NCBI GenBank assembly: GCA_003218135.1
Contig: QHNQ01000152.1
Span: 1 to 38,433, forward strand
DNA: 38,433 nt
Direction of reading: 5' to 3'
DNA from: Verrucomicrobiota bacterium
GTDB taxonomy: Bacteria > Verrucomicrobiota > Verrucomicrobiia > Chthoniobacterales > UBA10450
How positions within the stretch are numbered: position 1 is the first letter of the stretch; the number at the start of each line of letters is the position of its first letter. Position numbers and translations under genes: made by a program. This document shows positions 1-7,124 of the stretch, piece after piece. The notes under the pieces were generated by a model. That model was given only the letters and a program-made list of their open reading frames with translations, was not told the origin of the DNA and ran no database searches.

Positions 1-327
1 TTTCCCGCGCGGCTCCCACTTAAAATGTTTCACCGCGTTCGTGACATAAACCTGCGATCGATCGATTCCAGCTTCTTCGAGCGCTTGGTCCATGATTTTC
101 CCGGCTGGCCCGACGAACGGTTTACCGGCGACATCTTCATAATCACCCGGTTGTTCGCCGACGAGCATCATCGTGGCACTTTTCGGACCTTCACCAAAAA
201 CCGTCTGCGTCGCCCGCTTGTAAAGATGACACGCCTCACAATCCTTCGCCGCCTCGCGCATGGCCGACCAGCTCATCGTGTCGGGTGGCCGCGCCGGTCG
301 CGCAAATTCCTCGTCGTCGGTTCGCAT
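1..327 (-). CDS. UdgX-type uracil-DNA glycosylase, N-terminal part (cut by window edge)
   Basis: Translation of the reverse strand gives 109 residues from an ATG at 327 and runs off the left edge without a stop. A CxxC pair (C30, C33) followed by a TVFGEGP stretch matches the iron-sulfur N-terminus of family 4/5-like uracil-DNA glycosylases. The active-site loop reads GEQPGDYEDVAGKPFVGPAG near residues 58-77; the Gln and the acidic insert after GEQPG are typical of the UdgX subgroup, which in characterised members traps uracil-DNA covalently. The visible end, VTNAVKHFKWEPRGK, is where UdgX proteins continue into their KRRIH-type loop, but that loop lies outside the window. In this phylum the protein is sometimes fused to a further domain, which cannot be judged here. 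The family call is good; the UdgX subgroup rests on the GEQPGD loop alone. Confidence 0.85.
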   Translation of the reverse strand, partial: MRTDDEEFARPARPPDTMSWSAMREAAKDCEACHLYKRATQTVFGEGPKSATMMLVGEQPGDYEDVAGKPFVGPAGKIMDQALEEAGIDRSQVYVTNAVKHFKWEPRGK

Positions 328-377
328 GCTACGATTATGAATCGCAACTCGCGCGCGATTCGTCTCCACTACTTCCT

Positions 378-911
378 ATGCCGACTCTTGAAACCGAACG
401 GCTGATCTTGCGCTCCTTCTGCGCACAAGATGTCGATGTCATGGCGCAGTTGTTCGCGAATCCGGATTTTATGCGCTTCTCATTAGGCGTTTTTACCGAG
501 CGTAAACAGACAATCGCTTTCATTGACAAAGTCATGGGCTGGGATGGCGTCGGCATCCCGTCGCAGTTCGCCGTTGTCCCGCGTGACGAGGATGCGCTCA
601 TCGGTTACTGCGGTTTCTTTTATCATCCGGAGCATCAGATCGAAGACATCGAGATCGGGTACCGACTCCATCCCGATTACTGGAACCGCGGCCTCATTAC
701 CGAAGCCGCGCGCGCCGTGCGTGATCACGGCTTTCGCGATTGGAAGCTTTCGCGCGTCATCTCACTCATACATCCCGAAAACATTCCTTCACGTCGCGTT
801 GCAGAGAAAAATGGAATGCAGGTCGAGAAGGAAATTACATTTCGGGGTTTTCCGACGCTGGTGTTTGCGATAACGCGGGAGCAGTGGCTGGCGAAGTATG
901 GCGCTCGATGA
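378..911 (+). CDS. GNAT family N-acetyltransferase (RimJ/RimL type)
   Basis: This 177-residue protein opens with LETERLILRSFCAQD, the standard start of the RimJ/RimL-like acetyltransferase family. The acetyl-CoA-binding region follows the usual plan: IGYCGFFYHPEHQIEDIEIGYRL, then NRGLITEAARAV, in which the Q/RxxGxG/A loop is reduced to NRGLIT, and finally HPENIPSRRVAEKNGM, the classic C-terminal helix. Such enzymes move an acetyl group from acetyl-CoA to an amine of a protein or small molecule; the substrate cannot be read from sequence. The ATG at 378 is chosen because the family motif begins four residues later; an upstream in-frame ATG at 285 would overlap the divergent glycosylase gene. 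The last 77 nucleotides overlap the 3' end of parA on the other strand. Confidence 0.88.
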   Translation: MPTLETERLILRSFCAQDVDVMAQLFANPDFMRFSLGVFTERKQTIAFIDKVMGWDGVGIPSQFAVVPRDEDALIGYCGFFYHPEHQIEDIEIGYRLHPDYWNRGLITEAARAVRDHGFRDWKLSRVISLIHPENIPSRRVAEKNGMQVEKEITFRGFPTLVFAITREQWLAKYGAR

Positions 912-1659
912 ACTCGCGCGCCAGAGCGCGATACGCCCGGGCGGCAGCTCCGCTCGGAGCATATTCCAGAATCGATTTTCCAAAGCTCGGGGCCTCGCTC
1001 AATCGCACGCTGCGCGGAATTACAGTTTCATAAACGCGTTCGCCAAAATGCTTACGCACGTCCTCAACTACCTGCTGGCTAAGATTGGTCCGAGCATCGA
1101 ACATCGTCATCACGATCCCGCCCAGCTGTAGCCGCTGGTTCGCGCCTGAGTCGAGTACTTGTTCAATTAGCCGCACGATTTTCACCAATCCTTCGAGTGC
1201 GAAATATTCGCACTGGATCGGCGTCAACAGTTCATCGGCCGCGGCGAGTGCGTTGCTCATCAGAATTCCAAGTGACGGGGGACAATCCAAAAGAACGAAA
1301 TCGAATGTCTCATCGGCGTGCAGCGGCCTGAGCGTTTCTGCCAGACGCGTGAGGTGATTCGGCATCCGCGCGATTTCCACCTCAGCGCCGGCCAAGTCCA
1401 GGTCAGCGGGCACGATAAACAGGTGATCGCGCCGCGTCGGGAAAATTTTTTCAGTAATAGAAGCTTCACCGAGCAGCGGTTCGTACAAACTGATTTGCTC
1501 CACGTCTTGCAAACCAAACGAGCTCGTCGCGTTCGCTTGCGGATCAAGATCTACAAGCAGGATGCGGTGGCCCAATTCCGCCAACGCGGCACCAAGATTT
1601 ACGGCCGTGGTCGTTTTGCCGACGCCGCCTTTTTGGTTAGCAATCGCGACGATTTTCAT
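835..1659 (-). CDS. parA: ParA/Soj family partition ATPase
   Basis: The 274-residue product starts MKIVAIANQKGGVGKTTTAVN, the deviant Walker A box (KGGVGKTT) of ParA/Soj ATPases. Switch I/A' VDLDPQANATSSFG lies near residues 36-50, and Walker B reads DFVLLDCPPSLG near 119-130. The C-terminal SVRLSEAPSFGKSILEYAPSGAAARAYRALARE is the usual ParA ending. These proteins form ATP-dependent dimers on nonspecific DNA and move ParB-parS complexes during chromosome segregation. No parB follows: the next gene downstream is the convergent acetyltransferase, which overlaps by 77 nt. The C-terminal tail from about residue 256 is Pro/Ala/Thr-rich and is the part that overlaps. ParA is therefore orphan in this window, and ParB may be encoded elsewhere. 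Confidence 0.95.
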   Translation of the reverse strand: MKIVAIANQKGGVGKTTTAVNLGAALAELGHRILLVDLDPQANATSSFGLQDVEQISLYEPLLGEASITEKIFPTRRDHLFIVPADLDLAGAEVEIARMPNHLTRLAETLRPLHADETFDFVLLDCPPSLGILMSNALAAADELLTPIQCEYFALEGLVKIVRLIEQVLDSGANQRLQLGGIVMTMFDARTNLSQQVVEDVRKHFGERVYETVIPRSVRLSEAPSFGKSILEYAPSGAAARAYRALAREFIERHTSPATAPALSQTPASENPEM

Positions 1660-1670
1660 TTTTCAGAAAG

Positions 1671-1772
1671 ATGCACAGCCGTCCGGGCTGTGGGGCCAAC
1701 GGGCATCTTGCCTGTCGGATTTGCAGGCGGGACACCCGCCTGCCCCACAGACAAGCTGTCTGTGCTCCGCTT
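1671..1772. repeat. Compound palindromic intergenic element
   Basis: The spacer between parA and the crotonase gene is built of short inverted repeats. CACAGCC and GGCTGTG flank a small loop at its left end, GGCGGG and CCCGCC pair in its middle, and ACAGACAAGCTGTCTGT is a near-perfect palindrome at its right end. The segments GCTGTGGGG and CCCCACAG also pair across about 50 nt. It has no coding potential and looks like a REP/BIME-type element. No second copy was seen in this window. Confidence 0.5.
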
Positions 1773-1912
1773 GCCAGATCATGTTGCCGGTGGCGGCAAA
1801 CGGAAACTAAATTTTTCGAATTTCAGGTTTGGAGTTTCAGGAGTAGCGGTTTAACGGTCAAAGAGCCGTGAAAGCTTCTCCAGCAACGATCGAATCGGCA
1901 TCGCGTCCGAAA

Positions 1913-2698
1913 ATGTCCGAAGCCGAAGAGCCACTCGTCTTGCGAAGTCAGGACGCGCGCGGCGTGGTTACATTGACGTTGAACCGCCCGCAGGCCTTCA
2001 ACGCTTTATCTGAAGCAATCCTAGCGAAGCTGCAGCGCGAGCTGGACGTGATCGCGTCCGACGAATCAGTGCGTGTAGTTGTCATTGCGGCCGAGGGCAA
2101 AGCTTTTTGCGCAGGTCACGATCTTAAAGAAATGCGAGCCGATCCATCACTGGAGTATTACGAGCGACTTTTTGCTCAATGCTCCGAGATGATGCTCGCG
2201 ATCCAGCGCTTGCCGGTGCCTGTGATTGCGCGCGTGCAGGGAATCGCCACGGCCGCAGGTTGTCAGTTGGTCGCGATGTGCGATCTCGCCGTCGCGTCGA
2301 GTAGCGCCCGGTTCGCCGTGAGCGGCGTAAACGTCGGCCTTTTCTGTTCCACACCCGGCGTGGCACTTTCACGAAACGTTTTGCGCAAGCAGGCGTTCGA
2401 GATGCTCGTTACCGGCGAGTTCATCAACGCCCACGAAGCGAAGGCGCGCGGCTTGATTAACCGCGTTGCCGAACCCGAGCAGCTCGATGCCGAACTCGAA
2501 AAACTCATTGGCGCAATCATCAGCAAACCGCGAACTGCGGTGGCAATCGGGAAAGAATTTTTTTACAGGCAAGCCGAATTGGGCATCGCAGCCGCGTATG
2601 AAGCAGCGAGTCAGACCATGGCCTGCAATATGATGGACGAAGCTGCGCTCGAAGGCGTCCAAGCGTTTATCGAAAAGCGTGCACCCAACTGGAGATGA
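1913..2698 (+). CDS. Enoyl-CoA hydratase/isomerase family protein, ECHDC3-like
   Basis: This crotonase-fold protein has 261 residues from the ATG at 1913; an in-frame GTG at 1868 would add 15 residues and neither start has a clear ribosome site. The first oxyanion-hole loop reads AAEGKAFCAGHDLKEM, and the second is GIATAAGCQLVAMCDLAVAS. The segment NVGLFCSTPGVALSRNV matches ECHDC3-like proteins, in which the two catalytic glutamates of classical enoyl-CoA hydratase are not conserved. CoA-thioester binding is therefore well supported, but hydratase activity is not. The C-terminal part (FIEKRAPNWR) ends as expected for the family. It lies alone between two repeat elements, with no other fatty-acid genes nearby, so its pathway is unknown. 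Confidence 0.88.
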   Translation: MSEAEEPLVLRSQDARGVVTLTLNRPQAFNALSEAILAKLQRELDVIASDESVRVVVIAAEGKAFCAGHDLKEMRADPSLEYYERLFAQCSEMMLAIQRLPVPVIARVQGIATAAGCQLVAMCDLAVASSSARFAVSGVNVGLFCSTPGVALSRNVLRKQAFEMLVTGEFINAHEAKARGLINRVAEPEQLDAELEKLIGAIISKPRTAVAIGKEFFYRQAELGIAAAYEAASQTMACNMMDEAALEGVQAFIEKRAPNWR

Positions 2699-2714
2699 GC
2701 CGCAAGCAGACGGC

Positions 2715-2869
2715 TTGGGGAGCGCACGCGTCTCGCGTGCTGGCGAACGCGTCCTCGCGGTCGCGGACTTTTCCTTCACCGCTGCTTCTTCGTTGCGGAC
2801 GGGGTTTGAAGGAAAAGATTGTTTCGGCGCGACGCCGAAACCAGCACGCGAGACGCGTGCGCTCCCCAG
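2715..2869. repeat. Long inverted repeat with about 28-nt arms
   Basis: The left arm (about 2717-2744) contains GGGGAGCGCACGCGTCTCGC and continues GTGCTGG. The right arm (about 2840-2868) is its near-perfect reverse complement. The arms enclose about 95 nt that hold smaller hairpins such as TTTCGGCG with CGCCGAAA. Each arm also contains an internal palindrome around ACGCGTCTCGCGT. It fills the whole spacer between the crotonase gene and lpxD and has no plausible gene. It behaves like a non-autonomous palindromic element or paired REP. Confidence 0.65.
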
Positions 2870-2892
2870 AAGCCTAACGCTTTAACGCTTCC

Positions 2893-3906
2893 ATGACTTT
2901 CACTCTTCAAGAACTGGCGAGGACATCGGGCGGCGAGTTGATCGGTGATCCAACGCTGCAAATCACAGGCGCCGCGTCGCTGGTGGAAGCCACTCCCGGA
3001 GAAATCAGCTTTTTTGGAAACCGAAAATACATCGGCCTGCTGCGCAAAACCCGTGCATCGGCAATTTTTGTTCCTCCGGATTTTGCGGAGCCTATCAATG
3101 CCGCGCACATCCGCGTTTCCAATCCGACGAAGGCATTCGAGGAGGTGCTGCTCAAATTCGCGCCGAAACCAATCACCTTCGCGCCCGGCGTTCATTCCAG
3201 CGCGGTCGTCGATCCGAGCGCTCAGCTGGGCGAGCGTGTTTCAATTCAGCCGCTTGCGGTCATTGAACCGGGCGCAAGGATTGGCGACGACACGATCATT
3301 GGCGCAGGAAGCTACGTCGGCCAGGAGACGGTGATCGGGTCCGCATGTCTCATTTATCCGAACGTGACAATTCGCGAGCGAAGCCGGATTGGGTCGCGCG
3401 TAATCATTCACAGCGGCGCTGTTATCGGAGCTGACGGCTTTGGTTTCGAAATGGTTGATGGCCGCCACCAAAAAATTCAGCAGCTCGGTAGGGTCCAAAT
3501 CGACGACGATGTCGAGATCGGCGCGAACACTACGGTCGATCGCGCGCGATATGGCCGGACATGGATTCAAGAAGGCGTGAAGATCGATAATCTCGTGCAG
3601 ATCGCGCACAACGTGGTGATCGGAAAAAATTCCGTGATCGTCGCGCAGACAGGCATTTCGGGCAGCACGCGTGTGGGCGAGCGCGTCATCATAGCGGGAC
3701 AAGTGGGCGTTACCGGCCACATTGAAATTGCTGATGGCAGCATCATCGCGGGGATGAGCGGCGTTTCAAAGAGCATTCCGGGCGGCGTCTGGTTCGGTTA
3801 TCCCGCTGTTCCGCTTGCACAAGCAAAACAGCAAATTGCCTGGGTTCACCGGCTCGGAAAACTCTTCGCGCGGGTCAAAGAGATTGAGAAGAAGTTGGGG
3901 TTGTAA
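2893..3906 (+). CDS. lpxD: UDP-3-O-(3-hydroxyacyl)glucosamine N-acyltransferase LpxD
   Basis: LpxD adds the second 3-hydroxyacyl chain to UDP-3-O-acyl-glucosamine in lipid A synthesis, in the cytoplasm. The 337-residue length is normal. Residues 1-95 form the LpxD N-terminal uridine-binding domain (FTLQELARTSGGELIGDP, EISFFGNRKY). Residues 100-290 are a left-handed beta-helix of hexapeptide repeats (IGDDTIIGAGSYVG, IGSRVIIHSGAVIGADGFGF). The catalytic histidine lies in QIAHNV at position 239, the same number as in E. coli. The C-terminal helix (IAWVHRLGKLFARVKEIEKKL) is also present. No other lipid A genes are adjacent, so it seems to be transcribed alone. The gene is preceded by a degenerate AACGCTT direct repeat. 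Confidence 0.97.
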   Translation: MTFTLQELARTSGGELIGDPTLQITGAASLVEATPGEISFFGNRKYIGLLRKTRASAIFVPPDFAEPINAAHIRVSNPTKAFEEVLLKFAPKPITFAPGVHSSAVVDPSAQLGERVSIQPLAVIEPGARIGDDTIIGAGSYVGQETVIGSACLIYPNVTIRERSRIGSRVIIHSGAVIGADGFGFEMVDGRHQKIQQLGRVQIDDDVEIGANTTVDRARYGRTWIQEGVKIDNLVQIAHNVVIGKNSVIVAQTGISGSTRVGERVIIAGQVGVTGHIEIADGSIIAGMSGVSKSIPGGVWFGYPAVPLAQAKQQIAWVHRLGKLFARVKEIEKKLGL

Positions 3907-3923
3907 AGGCGCGGTTTAGCCAA

Positions 3924-3986
3924 GGCCCCGTGGGCCGTCTCACAAACCGAAGGTTAACGCCAAACTGACCGGCCACAGGCGGTGGC
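3924..3986. repeat. Two small palindromes in the lpxD 3' spacer
   Basis: GGCCC and GGGCC pair around a 3-nt loop at 3924-3936, and GCCAC and GTGGC pair around a 5-nt loop at 4 kb-proximal positions 3972-3986. Neither is followed by a T-run on the plus strand, so they are more likely repeat remnants than terminators. The spacer lies between the convergent lpxD and NYN nuclease genes. Confidence 0.35.
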
Positions 3987-4006
3987 TACAGAATTCCTAC
4001 ATTACT

Positions 4007-4414
4007 TTAGCGTCGGGCGTCAGCAATAAGTCCCCGCAACCCATCAGGCGAAATCGACTCAGCGCCGCACGCATGCACGGTTTCAGCCTCCATTGAATCG
4101 GAGGTGGCAACCACCAGCTCGTACTGTTTGGCATACTTGCTCGCTAACCGTTCGATAATGGCATCGGCGGATTGCCCACTGCGCGAATAGAAAATCTGCA
4201 CGTCCGCTGGGTCAGCAGTCGCCTCCACCCTTTTGCCTTTCCCATCAAAAACTGCGACGACGCGCACACCGGTCCAGTCCTGATAGTCGCGCAGTTGCTT
4301 GATTAAAGCTTCGCGGGCCAGCGAAGAACGCCGCGCGTGAAGCTTGCGCAATTCTGGCCACGCAAAAATAACGCTGTGGCCGTCAACGATCAGGTAGCGT
4401 GTGCGCTCCGGCAT
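4007..4414 (-). CDS. YacP-like NYN/PIN-fold ribonuclease
   Basis: The 135-residue protein begins with YLIVDGHSVIFAWPELR, the nucleic-acid-binding Asp motif of the NYN_YacP family. It continues with VVAVFDGKGKR and an acidic cluster, SADAIIERLASKYAKQYELVVATSDSMEAET, typical of the PIN/NYN active site (Asp residues in VFDGKG, SADAII and TSDS). The B. subtilis relative YacP/Rae1 is a ribosome-associated mRNA endonuclease. Here that role is inferred only from family membership. It is slightly shorter than YacP (about 170 aa), because the C-terminal helical part is brief. Its neighbours give no functional clue. Confidence 0.85.
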   Translation of the reverse strand: MPERTRYLIVDGHSVIFAWPELRKLHARRSSLAREALIKQLRDYQDWTGVRVVAVFDGKGKRVEATADPADVQIFYSRSGQSADAIIERLASKYAKQYELVVATSDSMEAETVHACGAESISPDGLRGLIADARR

Positions 4415-4524
4415 ACTGAGACTGTATATCTGCTCAACCGGATTGAATCTACGTCCCTTCGAATTGCTATCTCGCTTTCAGTAACACCTTGCTTGATCGA
4501 TGTGCTGTGGATATCGACGAGGCT

Positions 4525-4587
4525 GTAGGGTCCGCTGTCCTCAGCGGACGTTAAGCGGATTTGCTGAGGACAGCGAACGCTAGAACC
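4525..4587. repeat. Palindromic repeat family A, copy 1 (double unit)
   Basis: The arms GTCCGCTG and CAGCGGAC flank TCCT at 4530-4549. A second half-unit in the opposite orientation, GCTGAGGACAGCGAACGCT, follows at about 4563-4581. The core GCTGTCCTCAGC recurs at 7093-7121 and 37681-37709. The element lies upstream of the YacP gene and downstream of the small basic protein gene. Confidence 0.7.
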
Positions 4588-4592
4588 TAAAA

Positions 4593-4736
4593 CTATTCCG
4601 TGGATTCAGGTTCTTTCTTGGGCCGCTGCTTCGCTTGCGCTGGTCGGACCGTGCTGGCTCTCAGTGCAGCTTTTTTGCGCTGCAAATAAGCGCGTCGCTT
4701 TTTGCGCTTGGCTCGTGCGCGATGCTGTTGCCCCAT
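4593..4736 (-). CDS. Small lysine/arginine-rich protein
   Basis: This predicted 47-residue protein begins MGQQHRARAKRKKRRAYLQR and is very basic throughout, ending in KKEPESTE. An in-frame upstream start at 4820 would add 28 residues, but the MGQQHRARAKRKKR segment has the look of a natural N-terminus for small RNA-binding or ribosome-associated proteins of this phylum. I do not recognise a named family. No signal peptide or membrane segment is present. Its product probably binds nucleic acid, judging only from charge. The call as a real gene is moderate, because short basic ORFs also arise by chance. Confidence 0.5.
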   Translation of the reverse strand: MGQQHRARAKRKKRRAYLQRKKAALRASTVRPAQAKQRPKKEPESTE

Positions 4737-5059
4737 GCATGTTCTATCGATGAAACGCCGGAAAAACGCAATCCGCATTCGCGCTAATTTTCGGTCGCAA
4801 CGCACGCTTTTTTCCCGCACTCTTCTTGTGGAGGGGGATACGATCGCCCGCCCAGCCGTAGGTCGCGCGGCGACCGGAGGCGGGAGGTGAAGACTCAGAG
4901 GTTTCGCGTTGGAGAGAAAAGGGCGAGGCGGCCCACGCGCTGCAGCGTATCCCGCATCCCAACGACGCGAACTGACAATTCACTAACATTACGCTTTTCC
5001 GCGCCGCACTGGAAAACGTGATTGCATTTGTAGATCGCTTCCTGTTAAAAAGGGCGTTC
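4737..5059. other. Divergent intergenic region with a cruciform-like repeat
   Basis: This 323-nt stretch separates the minus-strand small basic protein from the plus-strand coiled-coil gene, so it should contain both promoters. I see no convincing -35/-10 pair. At 4847-4884 there is a nested palindrome: outer arms CCCGCC and GGCGGG enclose inner arms GGTCGC and GCGACC with a 3-nt loop. The long minus-strand open frame across this region has no recognisable protein features and is treated as non-coding. Confidence 0.5.
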
Positions 5060-5839
5060 ATGGCGAACAGGGGATCGGCGTTCTTCACGGCCAGGCAGAG
5101 GACCGTGAGCGGGCTCGCCATTCTTTTTCTCCTGGTCGCGGCATTTTTCGGCTTTTTGAACAGCCAGAAAATGAAGGCGCTCCGCACAAATACCGCGAAT
5201 GCTATCGCGGCACGCGATGCAGCCGAGCGCCGTGAGGCGCACGAGAAATTGAATGCCGCAGCCGGTGGAACGACTGGAGCAGAAGAACGCGCGACAAAAG
5301 TAGAAGCGGAACTGGCGCAGGTTCAGAAAGAAAAGGCCGATCTGCAAGCAAAGTTAGATGCCAACCAGCAGGAGATGGCATCTCTACAAAAACGTGTCGG
5401 AGAAGCGCCGAGTGCTGATTTGCAAGCGCAAGTCGATGATCTTCGGCGTCAACTCGATAGCGCGGAAAAGGAAAAAACTTTCCTCGCCCAAAAAATCCAG
5501 GACGCCCAGGAGCACGCGAATCAGCCTAAGGAAACAAGAAAGCGGCGCGAAAACACCGTCGCCCATCGTGAAATCACCAGCGGTCGCACGGGTGTGCGCG
5601 GCACTGTGCTCGCATACAATCAGGCTTACAATTTCGTGGTGTTAAATCTCGGCGCTCGCAATGGAGTGGAGACGAACTCCGAAATGCTCGTGCTGCGCGA
5701 CGGGACGCTGATCGGAAAAATTCGCATTTCTTCAGTTGAACCGGCGACTGCTATCGGCGATATCATCACCAACAGTTTGGAGCGCGGCGTCCAAGTACAA
5801 CCTGGAGACACTGTGATTTATGCTGGCACAAGTCCATAA
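5060..5839 (+). CDS. Membrane-anchored coiled-coil protein with C-terminal beta domain
   Basis: The ATG at 5060 is preceded by AAGGG with a 5-nt spacer, so it is preferred over the GTG at 5018. The 259-residue product has a short basic N-terminus, one membrane helix (LAILFLLVAAFFGFLN, about 18-33), then a long coiled coil rich in Ala, Glu, Lys and Gln (about 45-165). The C-terminal 75 residues look like a small beta domain: TGVRGTVLAYNQAYNFVVLN, VLRDGTLIGKIRISSVEPATAIGDII, GDTVIYAG. The architecture suggests a periplasmic protein tethered to the inner membrane, perhaps a structural or scaffold component, somewhat like MreC in layout, though I would not call it MreC. It overlaps the next lipoprotein gene by 20 nt, indicating an operon. 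Confidence 0.8.
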   Translation: MANRGSAFFTARQRTVSGLAILFLLVAAFFGFLNSQKMKALRTNTANAIAARDAAERREAHEKLNAAAGGTTGAEERATKVEAELAQVQKEKADLQAKLDANQQEMASLQKRVGEAPSADLQAQVDDLRRQLDSAEKEKTFLAQKIQDAQEHANQPKETRKRRENTVAHREITSGRTGVRGTVLAYNQAYNFVVLNLGARNGVETNSEMLVLRDGTLIGKIRISSVEPATAIGDIITNSLERGVQVQPGDTVIYAGTSP

Positions 5840-6026
5840 GCTTCGAAGAATCGTCGTCCCCGTTTTGTTGTGTGCATTCGTGGTCGCGATCACCTCATGC
5901 GCGACACAGAAGGAGACTGCTCTCGTCAAGGATCCAGACGATCACCACGACTCAGCAATCCCGTGGAACAAACAGGAATCATGGGAAAGGGGCGAGCAGT
6001 TCGCAGGGATGACCGACCGGCGCTAA
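5820..6026 (+). CDS. Small lipoprotein
   Basis: This 68-residue protein has a basic start, a hydrophobic helix (IVVPVLLCAFVVAI) and a lipobox ending in ITSC, so Cys27 should be lipidated after signal peptidase II cleavage. The mature part is about 42 residues and ends DSAIPWNKQESWERGEQFAGMTDRR; this Trp-rich tail has the look of a conserved motif. The start codon lies inside the 3' end of the coiled-coil gene, with a 20-nt overlap in another frame, so the two are probably translated together and may act together at the envelope. Its function is unknown. Confidence 0.75.
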   Translation: MLAQVHKLRRIVVPVLLCAFVVAITSCATQKETALVKDPDDHHDSAIPWNKQESWERGEQFAGMTDRR

Positions 6027-6052
6027 GTGCAACGCCGGATTATGCATATTTT

Positions 6053-6072
6053 ATCTGTAATCAATTACAGAT
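6053..6072. terminator. AT-rich palindrome followed by T-run (possible terminator or operator)
   Basis: TCTGTAAT and ATTACAGA form a perfect 8-bp inverted repeat with a 2-nt centre, extended by one A-T pair on each side, followed by TTTTT. It lies 27 nt after the lipoprotein stop and 40 nt before the DUF2007 start. The stem is AT-rich and the loop is very short, so it could equally be a protein-binding site. Confidence 0.4.
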
Positions 6073-6112
6073 TTTTCAGGCCGAATTCTCGTTAGGCGTT
6101 CGAGAATGGCTT

Positions 6113-6511
6113 GTGAAAACAGTCGCCACATTCAGTAAGCCTGAGGAAGCGCACCTCTTTCGCACCCGGCTGGAGGCAGCAGGCATTCCCGCATACGTTC
6201 AGGACGAGCATTTCATCCAAATGAACTGGCTCTATTCCAATGCGGTTGGTGGCGTACGCGTCCAGATTGCGGACGAGGATTTTGACGCAGCCCGAGAGTT
6301 CCTTGCCTCGGACTCTCCTCAGCCATCGCCTGACGCTGTGGATGTCGTATGTCCGAAGTGTGGTTCGCACGACACAGCACCGGACGAGTTGCCCCGGCGG
6401 ATCTCGTTTTTGAGTTTGCTTCTCATCAACTTCCCGGTGTTGTTTGCGCGCCACCGCTGGCGGTGCGCATCCTGCCACTATGTCTTCCGTTGTCACCCTG
6501 CCAACGCCTAA
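6113..6511 (+). CDS. DUF2007-type signal-transducing-like protein with zinc ribbon
   Basis: The protein begins (GTG) MKTVATFSKPEEAHLFRTRL, the typical start of DUF2007 proteins, followed by LEAAGIPAYVQDEHF and VGGVRVQIADEDFDAAREFLA, completing the PII-like ferredoxin fold of about 65 residues. After a short linker there is VVCPKCGSHDT and later WRCASCHYVFRC, four cysteines that could bind one zinc. The hydrophobic stretch ISFLSLLLINFPVLFA lies between the Cys pairs and could be a membrane segment or a buried core. The GTG at 6113 is chosen because the family motif starts there; the open frame upstream is not protein-like. The biochemical role of the family is not established. Confidence 0.8.
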   Translation: MKTVATFSKPEEAHLFRTRLEAAGIPAYVQDEHFIQMNWLYSNAVGGVRVQIADEDFDAAREFLASDSPQPSPDAVDVVCPKCGSHDTAPDELPRRISFLSLLLINFPVLFARHRWRCASCHYVFRCHPANA

Positions 6512-6639
6512 CCATGCGCTGGCATCTAACCGCTAGCCGCTGTGCGATCACATTTTCGATGATTAAGAACCTCAGATCGCATTTACGCCTCAGCTACGGT
6601 AGCGGCGACTCAGCTCGTTCTCGTTAGCCCGCGCTCGAA

Positions 6640-7041
6640 ATGCTTGGCGATGCATCTAATTCGCCCGGTCCGGGGCGCGACCTGTTATGCAGTGGGCCAA
6701 GCGCGTGTCTTCTCTGGTGCGTCCCGTGGTTTGCCTTCGCGGTCGGCTTTCGCGAACCGCCTGTCTGGAGAACGGTGCTGTGGACAATGTCGCTCACGTT
6801 CATGGGTCTAGTGTGTCTGCTCAATGCTTCCCGCTGCGGCCGCGTTCACTGTCGCTTCACAGGGCCGTTTCTGATTCTCTGCGCTGTCGCCTCACTCGGA
6901 TATGGGCTTGGCCTTCTGCCGCTTGGAGCGTCTGGATGGAAATGGATTGGCGCCGTAACAATTATTGGTGCGATTGCGCTCACCTGGATTCCAGAAGTCC
7001 TTCTTGGCCGCTATCGGCGAAGTGGAACAGACGTGGCCTAA
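6640..7041 (+). CDS. Small membrane protein with CGRVHC motif
   Basis: The 133-residue product has four hydrophobic segments (about 21-37, 45-62, 74-94 and 101-121). The loop between the second and third contains NASRCGRVHCRFTGPF. The two cysteines and the histidine in CGRVHC could bind a metal or a thiol partner. I recall similar short membrane proteins annotated only as hypothetical, and no function can be assigned. It ends IPEVLLGRYRRSGTDVA. The gene is followed by a family A repeat and the convergent glgC. The first 20 residues are poorly protein-like, so a later start is possible. Confidence 0.6.
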   Translation: MLGDASNSPGPGRDLLCSGPSACLLWCVPWFAFAVGFREPPVWRTVLWTMSLTFMGLVCLLNASRCGRVHCRFTGPFLILCAVASLGYGLGLLPLGASGWKWIGAVTIIGAIALTWIPEVLLGRYRRSGTDVA

Positions 7042-7092
7042 GCAACGATGAAGCGAACCCAGTCACTTGGCTTACCTCTGTCTCGTTAGCTC

Positions 7093-7121
7093 GTTATCCG
7101 CTGAGGACAGCGAATGCTACA
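7093..7121. repeat. Palindromic repeat family A, copy 2
   Basis: The segment contains TCCGCTGAGGACAGCGAATG followed by CTACAG, close to the reverse complement of the copy at 37681-37709 and similar to the second half of the element at 4525-4587. It lies directly downstream of the glgC stop codon. Confidence 0.65.
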
Positions 7122-7124
7122 GAA

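Noticed and set aside
4744-5187. 147-residue minus-strand open frame
   Set aside because: It is antisense to the coiled-coil gene start and crosses a palindromic repeat; the composition is not protein-like.
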